NCBI RefSeq assembly: GCF_029335485.1
Contig: NZ_JARJLM010000351.1
Span: 1-62,467 of the forward strand
Reading direction: 5' to 3'
DNA from: Cupriavidus basilensis
GTDB lineage: Bacteria > Pseudomonadota > Gammaproteobacteria > Burkholderiales > Burkholderiaceae
DNA length: 62,467 bases
Shown here: one piece after another, positions 1 to 8,225 of the stretch
Layout: the number at the start of each line of letters is the position of its first letter
Numbering within the stretch: the first letter of the stretch is position 1
Notes under the pieces: model-generated
Databases searched by the model: none
Seen by the model: the letters and a program-made list of their open reading frames with translations, nothing else
What the model was told of the DNA's origin: nothing
Made by a program: the position numbers and the translations under genes

Positions 1-1014
1 CTGTACTACCGCACGCTCTCGGCGCTGTTCGACGACGCTCGATTCTCGGCCGTCGTGGTCGGCCTGATCCAGACCGATCCGGTTACGTGTGCGATCAAGA
101 TGCCGCCCGTGCTGCGCGCAGTGCGGGAGCTGCGACCGCAAAAACCTGTGATCTGCGCGGGCCTCGACGAAGGGGCGATCGTGCCGGCCGAGTACATCGA
201 TCAGATGCGCGAACTGGGCGTGCCGTATTTCCCGAGCACAGAGCGTGCTTTGCGCGCCGTTGCCCGACTCAGCGAACTCGGTACGCGCGACTTCGCCGAG
301 TCTGCGCATGAACCGGTTGCAGCCGACCTGCCGCGGCAGGGGGACGTTGTGCCCGAATACCGCGCCAAGCAGATCCTCGCACCACTCGGCATTCCGTTTG
401 CGCCCGGCGAGCTGGCCACGAACCTCGATGCCGCGCTGACGATCGCGGATCGGATTGGCTACCCGATCGCGCTAAAGATGCAAGCGGTCGAGTTGAGCCA
501 CAAGAGCGACGTCGGCGGCGTGATACTCGGTATCGACTGCGCCGACAATCTGCGCGCAGCTTGGATGCAGCTCGACGACAATTTGAAGCGACATGCGCCG
601 GACGTGGTGCTCGACGGCGTGCTGGTCGAGAAGATGGGCAGCCGCGGTCTTGAGATGATCGTCGGCGCGCGCAACGATCCGCAATGGGGGCCTGTGATCC
701 TGGTTGGCCTCGGCGGAGTCACGGCGGAGATAACGCGTGATGTACGCCTGCTGGCCCACGATTTGCCGATGGAAGCGGTCGTGCACGAGTTGAGGCAATT
801 GCGGGGCGCTGCCTTGCTGCAAGGATATCGGGGAGAGCCGCCGCTTGACGTGGAGGCGCTAGCGCGGGTGGTGGTAAACCTTGGGGCGCTGCTGCAATCC
901 GAACCCCGCATTCGTGAGATCGACCTGAATCCGGTGATTGTCTATCGACAAGGTTCCGGCGTACTTGCATTGGACGCGTTGATGCTCGTGAAGCCGTGCG
1001 AATTGTCAACTTGA
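1..1014 (+). CDS. Acyl-CoA synthetase (ADP/NDP-forming), C-terminal part
   Basis: The reading frame is open from base 1, so the N-terminus lies outside the window. The visible 337 residues contain the end of a succinyl-CoA-ligase-like domain and then a C-terminal ATP-grasp domain. Recognisable stretches are an AKQILAPLGIP opening, the glycine-rich SHKSDVGGVILG segment, a GPVILVGLGG loop and an IDLNPVIV ending, all typical of acetate--CoA ligase (ADP-forming) and related acyl-CoA synthetases. The family interconverts acyl-CoA + ADP + Pi and acid + CoA + ATP in the cytoplasm. The substrate cannot be told from this fragment. Insertion-sequence remnants begin directly after the stop codon, so it is probably unrelated to the biosynthetic locus downstream. 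Confidence 0.88.
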   Translation: MYYRTLSALFDDARFSAVVVGLIQTDPVTCAIKMPPVLRAVRELRPQKPVICAGLDEGAIVPAEYIDQMRELGVPYFPSTERALRAVARLSELGTRDFAESAHEPVAADLPRQGDVVPEYRAKQILAPLGIPFAPGELATNLDAALTIADRIGYPIALKMQAVELSHKSDVGGVILGIDCADNLRAAWMQLDDNLKRHAPDVVLDGVLVEKMGSRGLEMIVGARNDPQWGPVILVGLGGVTAEITRDVRLLAHDLPMEAVVHELRQLRGAALLQGYRGEPPLDVEALARVVVNLGALLQSEPRIREIDLNPVIVYRQGSGVLALDALMLVKPCELST

Positions 1015-1021
1015 TTGTCAA

Positions 1022-1400
1022 TGGCTGCCAGCCACGCGCAGCCAAACGTTGCGTGTGGCGGATGTGCGTCGGGCCGGGTTGATCCTGCTGCTCGAAGACG
1101 GTGAGTCGCGCGACGCGATCACGCAGTGGCTCGGTTGCGATTCGCGCTCTATCGCGCGTTGGTCGCGCCGGTTTCCGGCCGAGCGGATGGGGGACTTGTA
1201 CGCACGCCATCCCGGCAGAGCCCCCGGGCGCGCCGGAGAAGCTCGAGGCGTGTGTGTTGAGCACCACGCTCAAGCGCAAGCCCGCCACGCATTGGAGTAG
1301 TTGCAAGTTGGCCGCAGAGTTGGGCAGCATGTCGGTCTCGACCGCGCAACGTATCTGGCGCAAACATGGTTTGCGCCCTCATCGACTGGCGATCTGCTGC
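1022..1400 (+). pseudogene. IS630-family transposase remnant (N-terminal helix-turn-helix part)
   Basis: One frame encodes SQTLRVADVRRAGLILLLED followed by a helix-turn-helix with CDSRSIARW, which is the typical start of an IS630/Tc1-mariner type transposase. After about base 1220 the similarity moves to another frame (PEKLEACVLSTTLKRKPA, then a second HTH with VSTAQRIWRKHGL). At least one frameshift has therefore occurred, and the DDE catalytic domain is missing. No terminal repeats were recognised. It is a decayed element, not a functional gene. Confidence 0.7.
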
Positions 1401-1479
1401 GACAGCGACACCTCGGACAGCCGGATTTCTGCCTCAGGTTCTTCCTGCCAGCATCTCGCCAACAAGGCGGGCAGACGCG

Positions 1480-1869
1480 ATGGCGCTCCGGGAGATCGCC
1501 GTCATCTTACCTGGATGCGCTGGGCAGAAGGCGCGTGAAGTCAGGCGGCTGGAACTACGCGCGCAACGCGTCATGTTGCCGGGCCGCAAAGGACTGTCGC
1601 TCACCTGCCTGGTGGCAGAAAAGCGCGGTGCGCGGGCCGGCGTGAAACCTGTGGTGTGGAGATTGCTGACCAACCGGGAGGCGCAAGACCTCTATGCCGT
1701 GATCGACATCATCGATTGGTATCGGGCCAGATGGGAGATCGAGATGCTCTTCCACGTGCTGAAAAAACGCCTGCAGGGTGGAAACGTTGCAGCTATCGCA
1801 CATGGACCGTGTCGAACGTGCGCTCGTCCTGTATATGGTGGTGTCGTGGCGAATTGCGAGACTGATGCG
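1480..1869 (+). pseudogene. IS4-family (Tn5-like) transposase remnant
   Basis: The segment encodes REVRRLELRAQRVMLPG, VVWRLLTNREAQ and then DWYRARWEIEMLFHVLKK, which contains the Y-(2)-R-(3)-E-(6)-K signature of IS4-family transposases. A frameshift near base 1780 moves the rest (LQLSHMDRVERALVLYMVV and SWRIARLMR) into another frame. The N-terminal half with the first acidic residues is absent. Together with the IS630 remnant before it, this marks a decayed IS cluster at the left edge of the biosynthetic region. From here to the hydrolase gene at 2127 I see no further gene. Confidence 0.72.
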
Positions 1870-2126
1870 TTCAGGTTTTGTTATCTGCTCTAAACACAGA
1901 ACTTCTGACAGGCCCCGACCGATCAAGAACAAGGCATTCAATTCGTGCGCGATCGTTTCCGGACTGATCTCTCGGCTCCGCTCACTGATCCGCAAATATC
2001 GACACAATTCAGTACAAATGAAGCGAGGGGAATCCATTAAACTCCGCCGCTGAAACATCGACGCTCCCACTTGCCTGCCGCATTCGGCCGAAGTGCCTAT
2101 GCGCGGCAAACACGCTTTCGATTCCC

Positions 2127-3221
2127 ATGCACGAAGCAAGTAAGAATCTGTATCCCGTCCCTCCATTCAACAAGCGCAGGCGCCTGACGCAAGCGCTAGC
2201 GGCGCTGCCCTTCACGCTACCGATAGCAGGCCTTACTGCCTGCGGCGGCGACGACAGGGAAGATGCGTCAAACTTGACGCCCACGGTAACGGACCGACGC
2301 GTAGCGCTCTCAACTGGCGTGACGTTGCACGTAAGGGACTGGAACGCAGCGAACGCTCGGAGGGTCGTCGTCCTGCTGGGAGGCCATGGAGAGAACGCCC
2401 AGTATTTCAACGGCATGGCGGCCGAACTAGCTCGACGTGCCCGAGTTATCGCGGTCAGCCGGCGCGGCTACGGGCAATCGGAAAAGCTTATGCCGAGTAC
2501 CGTACAGCGATATGATCCGGATACGCTTGTCAGGGATCTCGAGTCACTGTTGTCCAGGTTGGGCGTTGGCAGCGCGGTCCTGTGCGGCCACTCGATCGCC
2601 GTCAATGAACTGACGCTGTTCGCTGGCCGCTATCCCAAGCTCGTGCGCGGGATTGTATACATGGACACCCCCTTCGACTACACACGCAAGAATCGGCTCG
2701 AAGATGAGGTGGCGCCGTCAGATCCCGCCCTGATGACGCCACCGCCACAGCCGTCGGACGGGGCGTCATTCGCTGCGGCCGTTGCCTACGCCAAGCGTAT
2801 TAGGAAGGTCTGGACACCGGCCACAGAGGCCAACCTGCGGGATAGTCTTCACGTGCTGCCAGATGGCAGGGTGCGTCCAAGTACGCCGGAGGCGGTCGAC
2901 AAATCAATGCTCAGCGAAGCGTTGTCCTTCTCGCCAGATTACGCGGCGGTCAAAGCGCCATCGCTCATACTGGCGGCGAGCCCAACGAGTCCGCGCGACC
3001 TGTTCCCCTGGCTGATCGAACCCATTTCTTCTCAGATTCGGCAGGAGGTGGAAACGCTATTGCACTATTCCCGCCGGAGACGGTCGCGCACTCTCGAGTG
3101 GTTCAAGGCCGCATTGCCGGATAGCCAGCAAAAGATCATCGCAAACAGTAGCCACGCCGATTTCTTCATCGAGCACCAAGCCGAAGTGGTACGCGCGATC
3201 GAGTCGACGGGATGGTACTAA
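2127..3221 (+). CDS. Lipoprotein alpha/beta hydrolase
   Basis: This is a 364-residue protein. A basic N-terminus and hydrophobic stretch end in the lipobox-like LTACGG, so it is predicted to be exported and lipid-anchored, with the Cys near residue 38. The mature part is an alpha/beta-hydrolase fold: an oxyanion-region LLGGHGEN, a nucleophile elbow CGHSIAVNE (the usual final glycine of GxSxG is alanine) and a C-terminal NSSHADFF histidine. It presumably hydrolyses an ester or amide in the periplasm; the substrate is unknown. It starts shortly after the IS remnants and precedes the fabZ-like gene in the same direction. No convincing ribosome binding site fixes the start, but the Met chosen gives a normal signal peptide. 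Confidence 0.72.
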   Translation: MHEASKNLYPVPPFNKRRRLTQALAALPFTLPIAGLTACGGDDREDASNLTPTVTDRRVALSTGVTLHVRDWNAANARRVVVLLGGHGENAQYFNGMAAELARRARVIAVSRRGYGQSEKLMPSTVQRYDPDTLVRDLESLLSRLGVGSAVLCGHSIAVNELTLFAGRYPKLVRGIVYMDTPFDYTRKNRLEDEVAPSDPALMTPPPQPSDGASFAAAVAYAKRIRKVWTPATEANLRDSLHVLPDGRVRPSTPEAVDKSMLSEALSFSPDYAAVKAPSLILAASPTSPRDLFPWLIEPISSQIRQEVETLLHYSRRRRSRTLEWFKAALPDSQQKIIANSSHADFFIEHQAEVVRAIESTGWY

Positions 3222-3457
3222 ATCGACGGCGGACCGTCGCATTGTCCTACATGCTGGTGGCATGCGGCGGCGATGACGGTGGCGCTACGCACGCGCCGGC
3301 GGTTGGATGCAACGTCGGAATCCGACATCCATCCTACGACTTTCCGCAACTCCTTGCGATGAACCAGCGAGGGCTTGGCTATGCCAGATTGGAGCCGACA
3401 CTCATGCGCGAGGCAGGCCATATGGGCCGCTTGCCCGCTGTCGTGCGAGCCCATTGA
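3212..3457 (+). CDS. Possible small lipoprotein or lipoprotein remnant
   Basis: An 81-codon frame overlaps the hydrolase stop by 10 bases. Its N-terminus (basic residues, short hydrophobic run, LVACGGDD) looks like a lipoprotein signal, but the following 60 residues match no family I know and the composition is not strongly coding. It could be the truncated start of a second lipoprotein hydrolase or chance. Low confidence. Confidence 0.25.
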   Translation: MVLNRRRTVALSYMLVACGGDDGGATHAPAVGCNVGIRHPSYDFPQLLAMNQRGLGYARLEPTLMREAGHMGRLPAVVRAH

Positions 3458-3476
3458 TACTTTACCGAGAAAAAAA

Positions 3477-3941
3477 ATGAACGGGAATCCGATCCGTTTC
3501 GATACCCAGCATGTCTTGAAGCTGTTGCCGCACCGCTACCCCTGGCTGTTGATCGATCGCGTGCTTGCTTTGGAGCCGCGCAAGGCCGTAACCGCGCTCA
3601 AGAATGTGACTGTCAACGAACCCTATTTCGTTGGCCATTATCCGGGAAGCCCCGTGATGCCTGGCGTGCTATGCATAGAGGCACTGCTGCAGACCGCCAT
3701 GATCCTGGTATCTGTCGAAGGGGAAACTGGCATCGAGAGTAACTTGCATAAGGTGATTGAGATCGAAAGGGCGCGCTTCAGGCGATCGGTCTACCCTGGG
3801 GATCAACTGCTTATCCATGTCGAACTCAAGCATGATCGGGACGGAGTCTGCCTGTTCCAAGGTTCGGCCACGGTGGACGGCGCCATCGCCGTCGAGGCAA
3901 GCATTTCCCTGACGCGTAGCAAGAAGGATCTCTGCTGCTGA
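3477..3941 (+). CDS. fabZ: 3-hydroxyacyl-ACP dehydratase (FabZ type)
   Basis: The 154-residue single hot-dog protein would dehydrate (3R)-hydroxyacyl-ACP to trans-2-enoyl-ACP. It has the full FabZ signature: LLPHRYPWLLIDRV near the N-terminus, then GHYPGSPVMPGV with catalytic His54, and CIEALLQTA with catalytic Glu68. The ATG at 3477 gives the standard FabZ start; a longer upstream frame adds no conserved sequence. The Shine-Dalgarno is weak (A-rich GAGAAAA). It is separated from fabG by about 1.3 kb of non-coding or decayed sequence, so it may not be co-transcribed with the main operon, but it is one of three dehydratase units in the locus. Confidence 0.9.
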   Translation: MNGNPIRFDTQHVLKLLPHRYPWLLIDRVLALEPRKAVTALKNVTVNEPYFVGHYPGSPVMPGVLCIEALLQTAMILVSVEGETGIESNLHKVIEIERARFRRSVYPGDQLLIHVELKHDRDGVCLFQGSATVDGAIAVEASISLTRSKKDLCC

Positions 3942-5242
3942 GCAACGAGCCCGCAACGCTACGGCAATCACCGCTGCCGGTGGCTGCCATCATCCCTCGC
4001 CGTTTGAAAGTGCTGTCGCGCCCTCTCTTGCACACAATCGCCAGCTAGCACCTCTTGGATGTGCTACCCAATCTTGGCGGACGTGCACGCAATCGCCACG
4101 GCAAGCTCCTAGCGCGCCGTCGCGAAGCCGGGCTTGGTCTGCGACGACGTCCGCGAAGATCCTATCGCGTCGACGCCGGTGTCGCCGAGCTTTCCCATCC
4201 CTCCTACTTCGCCATTCGGCGCTTTTCCGCTCAGTATGGGCGCTGGCTAGCCGTCCATACAGTGCCTATTTCTGCAAGTTCACGCACGTCCGCCAAAGCA
4301 TCTGCAATCTCCATTTCCCGACATCATGGCACCCATAGGCTGGCCTATGTCCGCAAGGATTGCCGCAGGGGCGCGTTGACGGATGCAGCGGACGGGAGCG
4401 GGGGGCGTCCATTATAGCGACGGGCTGGCGGCCTGGAAGGCTGCTGAAGAAGGGTAAGCGAACTGTGCACGGGCCGGGACCACCCTCGCTCCGACCTTGG
4501 TAAAACAGGAAGCGAAGCGCGACGGCAGCAATGCCGCTGCGTGTATTGGAGCACCGGCATGCAATCCGCCGCCGCCGCGCAGCCGCGCGAATAGAATTCG
4601 CGCCTCCTCAATGCGCCGAAGGCTCCTGCAGCTCCGATCAACGTGGGCCAGATCGGCCCGAGATCAAGTCCTCGACGCGACCGTCACACAAAGCGCGGAA
4701 GACCCATCATTACTACATAAACTTCACGTCAAACGCGTTGTAACAAGAACCGCGGTGAGATGGCAGTGATCGTTTTGATCTGAATCAAAGCCGATGATCA
4801 TTCCAACCCGAATCAACGCTGTCCTCCAAAAACTGGTAGCTCACAACGACACCGCGATCTCCTATAGTCTCGGCCACGCTGACGAAAGGGAATGACGTGA
4901 AATCGTAGCGGCTACTTTAACGCTCCTATCCATCCACATGGGTGACGAACATTTACCGCTATTGCCGTGAGGTGTTCGCCAAGAAGCCGATCTGTGGCCT
5001 GTCGTGCCAGGACGGCTTTAAGGGCGACGAATTCTCGGTGACGTCGTCGTAGGGACTCTGGGAGTCGTCGCACCTCTTGGCGTTCAATCCGTGGTCGAGC
5101 TGGCGGGGCACCGAAAAAGCGTGGGCGTGCCACGCGTTCAGGTTGACAAGAAAAGCCATTTCGGTGGCGAGGAAGCCTGTTCGAGATGGGAAGAGAATTC
5201 CTGTTGTTGTTTTGATCGTCAATATATGAAGAGCCACAGTCA
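3942..5242. other. 1.3 kb intergenic stretch without a supported gene
   Basis: Several short frames exist on both strands, but none shows a recognisable domain, credible start or coding-like composition. The stretch from about 4690 to 5240 is visibly richer in A+T than its surroundings. The one strong signal is an FNR/CRP-type palindrome at 4775-4788. A TATAGT hexamer at 4863-4868 could be a -10 element but lacks a good -35. This is the most likely promoter region for the operon that begins at fabG. Confidence 0.5.
4775..4788. promoter_or_regulatory. Perfect FNR/ANR-type box (TTGAT-N4-ATCAA)
   Basis: The 14-mer TTGATCTGAATCAA matches the FNR-family consensus TTGAT-N4-ATCAA at all ten defined positions. 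It lies in an A+T-richer intergenic stretch 455 bases upstream of fabG, with no other gene nearby on either strand. It could couple transcription of the biosynthetic operon to oxygen or redox through an FNR/ANR/DNR-type regulator. The distance means the transcript would need a long leader, or there is a second promoter closer to fabG. Confidence 0.5.
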
Positions 5243-5998
5243 ATGAATAACGCATTTGAATTCAACCAACCGGTCGCAATCGTCAGCGGGGGCTCGAGGG
5301 GCATCGGACGGGCTGCATGCGCGGCCTTGGCCGAAGCAGGTTACGCAATTTCCTATTGTTACCGCTCGCCAGGCGAAGCTGCGCTCGAGACGAAGGCCAG
5401 CATCGAGGCAATAGGAATGCCTTGCCTCGCGCTGCAATGCGATGTCTCCGACGCCGGAGAATGCGACACGTATTTCAAGACGACACTGAAACACTTCGGG
5501 CGGGTCGATGTGCTCGTCAACTGCGCGGGAATCACGCGCGACGCTAGCCTGCTATCGATGAGATTCGAAGATTGGAGCGATGTGCTGAACACGAATCTGA
5601 CGGGCACATTCAATCTTTGCCGATCCGCCGCGTTTCATTTTATCAAGAGAAAATCCGGCACGATCATCAATATTGCCTCGGTGGCCGGGGTGTTTGGTAA
5701 CGCGGGGCAGACGAACTATTCTGCGTCGAAAGCCGGCATCATCGGCTTCACCAAGGCGTTGGCCAAGGAGGTAGCGTTGCATGGCGTTCGCGCCAATGTA
5801 GTGGCGCCGGGCTACATTGAAACCGATATGACCTTGGATCTGGGCGAGAAGATCAAGACGGCGATGCTCGAGCGCATTCCGCTGAAACGTTTCGGTCGCC
5901 CCGAGGAGATCGGCGCGATGATCCGCTTCCTTGCTTCCCCGGACGCCGCATATATCACTGGGCAGGTCTTCCAGGTCGATGGCGGAATCATCATTTGA
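5243..5998 (+). CDS. fabG: 3-oxoacyl-ACP reductase (FabG-type SDR)
   Basis: The 251-residue classical short-chain dehydrogenase would reduce 3-ketoacyl-ACP with NADPH. It has the cofactor motif SGGSRGIGR at residues 14-22, NCAG, the catalytic Ser in NIASVAG, the YSASKAG Tyr/Lys motif and the PGYIETDM loop typical of FabG. It is the only ketoreductase in the locus and therefore must serve all three ketosynthase pairs. The stop codon lies 34 bases before the next start, and all following genes run in the same direction, so this appears to be the first gene of the long operon. Confidence 0.93.
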   Translation: MNNAFEFNQPVAIVSGGSRGIGRAACAALAEAGYAISYCYRSPGEAALETKASIEAIGMPCLALQCDVSDAGECDTYFKTTLKHFGRVDVLVNCAGITRDASLLSMRFEDWSDVLNTNLTGTFNLCRSAAFHFIKRKSGTIINIASVAGVFGNAGQTNYSASKAGIIGFTKALAKEVALHGVRANVVAPGYIETDMTLDLGEKIKTAMLERIPLKRFGRPEEIGAMIRFLASPDAAYITGQVFQVDGGIII

Positions 5999-6032
5999 TG
6001 CCACACGCGTTTCCCTCCCGGAAGATCAGATC

Positions 6033-6476
6033 ATGAACCTGTTCCCCAACTCGGCTGCCGGCATGCGCTTGCACGATCAGGCCCACGCGCTGTCCGAACG
6101 GCATTGGGTTTTCATCTGGCATTTTTCCCAGACCGATGCCGTGTTCGACGGGCACTTTCCGCATCAACCAGTGCTTGCCGGAGTGTTCCTGATGGAAATG
6201 GCGCAACGTGCCATGGCGCATGCGGTGCTGGCGACGGATGGCCGGGCCGTCCGTCTACGGCGGGTGAGTCATCTGCGTTTCTTCAACGCAGTGTTTCCAG
6301 GGGAGACCTGTGCGCTTACCGTGACATGGGAGTCGGCCGCAGGTGATGATGGGCGAATCGTGGCCGAAGTACGCTTCGCCAAGGGAAGGACGAAGGTGGC
6401 CGCTGGGCTGCTGGAGTTGGCAGTCGTCGCGGAGCAGGTGTCGGCGAATGAAAGGGAGGGCGCAGATGCGGTTTGA
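6033..6476 (+). CDS. FabZ-like hot-dog dehydratase, catalytically equipped partner
   Basis: The 147-residue hot-dog protein has both active-site residues: His41 in DGHFPHQPVLAG and Glu55 in FLMEMAQRA. It should dehydrate 3-hydroxyacyl-ACP. The start at 6033 is chosen because GGAAGA precedes it by 7 bases; a longer frame running into fabG is less likely. It overlaps the next gene, a second hot-dog protein that lacks the His, by 11 bases. In aryl-polyene clusters such adjacent unequal dehydratases (ApeI/ApeP) are known to form a heterodimer; I infer the same here. Confidence 0.8.
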   Translation: MNLFPNSAAGMRLHDQAHALSERHWVFIWHFSQTDAVFDGHFPHQPVLAGVFLMEMAQRAMAHAVLATDGRAVRLRRVSHLRFFNAVFPGETCALTVTWESAAGDDGRIVAEVRFAKGRTKVAAGLLELAVVAEQVSANEREGADAV

Positions 6477-6945
6477 GCCCATGGAGATCCTGCGCCAAAT
6501 GCCGCATCGAAATCCGATGCTGCTGGTGGACGCGGTGGAATTGGGAAGCGATCCGGCCACGGCGCGCGCCTTCAAGAACATCACCTTCAGCGAACCCTGC
6601 TATCGCAGCGCCGACGCCGCGCAGCGTGCCGATCAACTCGCTTATCCGGTATCCCTGCTGGTGGAATCGTTCGGGCAGACGGCCGGCGTGCTGTTGGCGC
6701 GGCGCGGCTTTCTCGTTGCGGGCGACACCAGTCGCGCCGTCGTGTTTGGCGAATTCTCGGACATTGAGTTTCTCGGCGACGCCTTCCCCGGCGACCGATT
6801 GCAGCATCAGATCAGGCTCGATTTCATCGGCACCAGGCTGGTGAACCTGTCTGGGAGGACGGAAGTCGATGGCAGGCCGATAGCCACTTACACGAACCTG
6901 AAAGCGATCCTGGTGGACGTCACAGATCTTGCGAGGAATCCATGA
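6466..6945 (+). CDS. FabZ-like hot-dog protein lacking the catalytic histidine
   Basis: This 159-residue protein opens like FabZ (QMPHRNPMLLVDAV) and keeps the second-helix glutamate (Glu67 in LLVESFGQTAG). The HFPxxPxxPG segment carrying the catalytic His is replaced by unrelated sequence around residues 45-60. It is therefore probably a non-catalytic or structural partner of the dehydratase encoded just upstream. A strong GGGAGG six bases before 6466 supports the start. Its helix sequence closely resembles the C-terminal half of the fused dehydratase at 18389-19255, which shows the same loss. Confidence 0.75.
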   Translation: MRFEPMEILRQMPHRNPMLLVDAVELGSDPATARAFKNITFSEPCYRSADAAQRADQLAYPVSLLVESFGQTAGVLLARRGFLVAGDTSRAVVFGEFSDIEFLGDAFPGDRLQHQIRLDFIGTRLVNLSGRTEVDGRPIATYTNLKAILVDVTDLARNP

Positions 6946-8225
6946 GCGACGCCGTCAGACCGGATAGCGTGCGACATAGCCGGGCGGATGGCCGTGCGCG
7001 CGCTATTGATATCTATATCATCGGCCTGGGTGCGGTATCGCCGCTCGGGCACGGCGTCCCGGAACTCTGGCAAGCATTGTTCCGGCCGCCGCCGGCGCCT
7101 GCGCGCAACGCCATTGCCGGATTTCCTGATGGGGATGCTTCTTGGCGTCACGCCTATGCTCGCCCGGGAGAACTGCCATCAGCGCCCGGCGAAGCGCTCG
7201 GAACCTTCGAGAAAATGGCGCTGTCGGCAATTGAAGAGGCCTGCGCTGACTGCGAGTGCATGGACGACGGCCTGGCCGCGCTGCTGGATGAAGACTTGAT
7301 AGTCGGGATGGCGATCGGCACTGCGGCGGGCGACTCCGAGCGCGCAGAGGCGCGTCGTCTCGCCGGCGGGTTGGACCGCTTGGCTGACTGCAATCCATAT
7401 CGCGTGGCGGATGATCTGCCGAGGCGCACCGGTCTTCCGCTGAGTGGTCCGGTGTTGACCATCGCCAACGCATGCGCGGCGTCGCTGTACGCGCTGACCG
7501 AGGCAGCCGATCTAATCCGTGTCGGCGCGGCCGACGTCATGCTGGTGGTGGGGGCCGACTTGCTATCCCGCGTCACGCAAGCGGGATTCCAGAAGATGAC
7601 GGCGCTTGACCCGGACCGTTGCCGGCCGTTCGACACCGAGCGCAATGGAACGGTCCTGGGCGAGGGCGCCGCGGCGCTGGTCCTGGCATCGGCCGAGGTC
7701 GTGGCTCGCTTGCCGCGATCGCCATACTGTCGACTGCTGGCATCCGGAACCAGTTGCGACGCTTTTCATCCCACGGCGCCGCAGCCGCAGGGGCGCGATA
7801 TCCGCGGTGCGGTGAATCGCGCGCTGACGCATGCGGGTCTGGATGCGCGACAGATCGGCTTGGTCGTGCCGCATGGCACGGGTACGCCGATAAACGACCG
7901 AATCGAGGGCGAGATGCTGGGCGAGACGTTTGGCGCGGCGGCGGCGGCCTTGCAGGTCATGCCGATCAAGGCTCATCTCGGCCACAGCGCCGGTGCGTCC
8001 GGCGCGTTCTCGGTGCTGGCCGCGGCGAAGGCACTGGCCAGCAGACGCGTTCCGCCCGTCCTGTATCTGCGAGAGCTCGACCCGATGGTGCCGCTATGCC
8101 TGCACGCGGAGGCCGCCGATCTGCGGACCACCGCATGCGACGATCCTCCCCGGGCATTGGTGAGTGCCTACGGCTTCGGCGGCAACAATCTTTCGGTGGT
8201 GCTGGAGGGCATGTGCGATGGCTGA
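6942..8225 (+). CDS. Beta-ketoacyl synthase, active subunit of KS-CLF pair 1
   Basis: The 427-residue KAS I/II-type condensing enzyme has an intact Cys-His-His triad: Cys178 in TIANACAASL, His311 in VVPHGTGTP and His348 in HLGHSAGASG. The C-terminal YGFGGNN is also present. It would extend an ACP-bound acyl chain with malonyl-ACP. The start overlaps the previous stop (ATGA), implying translational coupling. The following gene encodes a ketosynthase-like protein without the active cysteine, the arrangement of a type II KS-alpha/KS-beta (chain length factor) heterodimer. This is the first of three such pairs. Confidence 0.9.
   Translation: MSDAVRPDSVRHSRADGRARAIDIYIIGLGAVSPLGHGVPELWQALFRPPPAPARNAIAGFPDGDASWRHAYARPGELPSAPGEALGTFEKMALSAIEEACADCECMDDGLAALLDEDLIVGMAIGTAAGDSERAEARRLAGGLDRLADCNPYRVADDLPRRTGLPLSGPVLTIANACAASLYALTEAADLIRVGAADVMLVVGADLLSRVTQAGFQKMTALDPDRCRPFDTERNGTVLGEGAAALVLASAEVVARLPRSPYCRLLASGTSCDAFHPTAPQPQGRDIRGAVNRALTHAGLDARQIGLVVPHGTGTPINDRIEGEMLGETFGAAAAALQVMPIKAHLGHSAGASGAFSVLAAAKALASRRVPPVLYLRELDPMVPLCLHAEAADLRTTACDDPPRALVSAYGFGGNNLSVVLEGMCDG

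Noticed and set aside
1555-2166. Minus-strand frame with a protein-like stretch (SREISPETIAHELNALFLIG)
   Set aside because: It is antisense to the IS4 remnant for half its length, and no family could be assigned to the rest.
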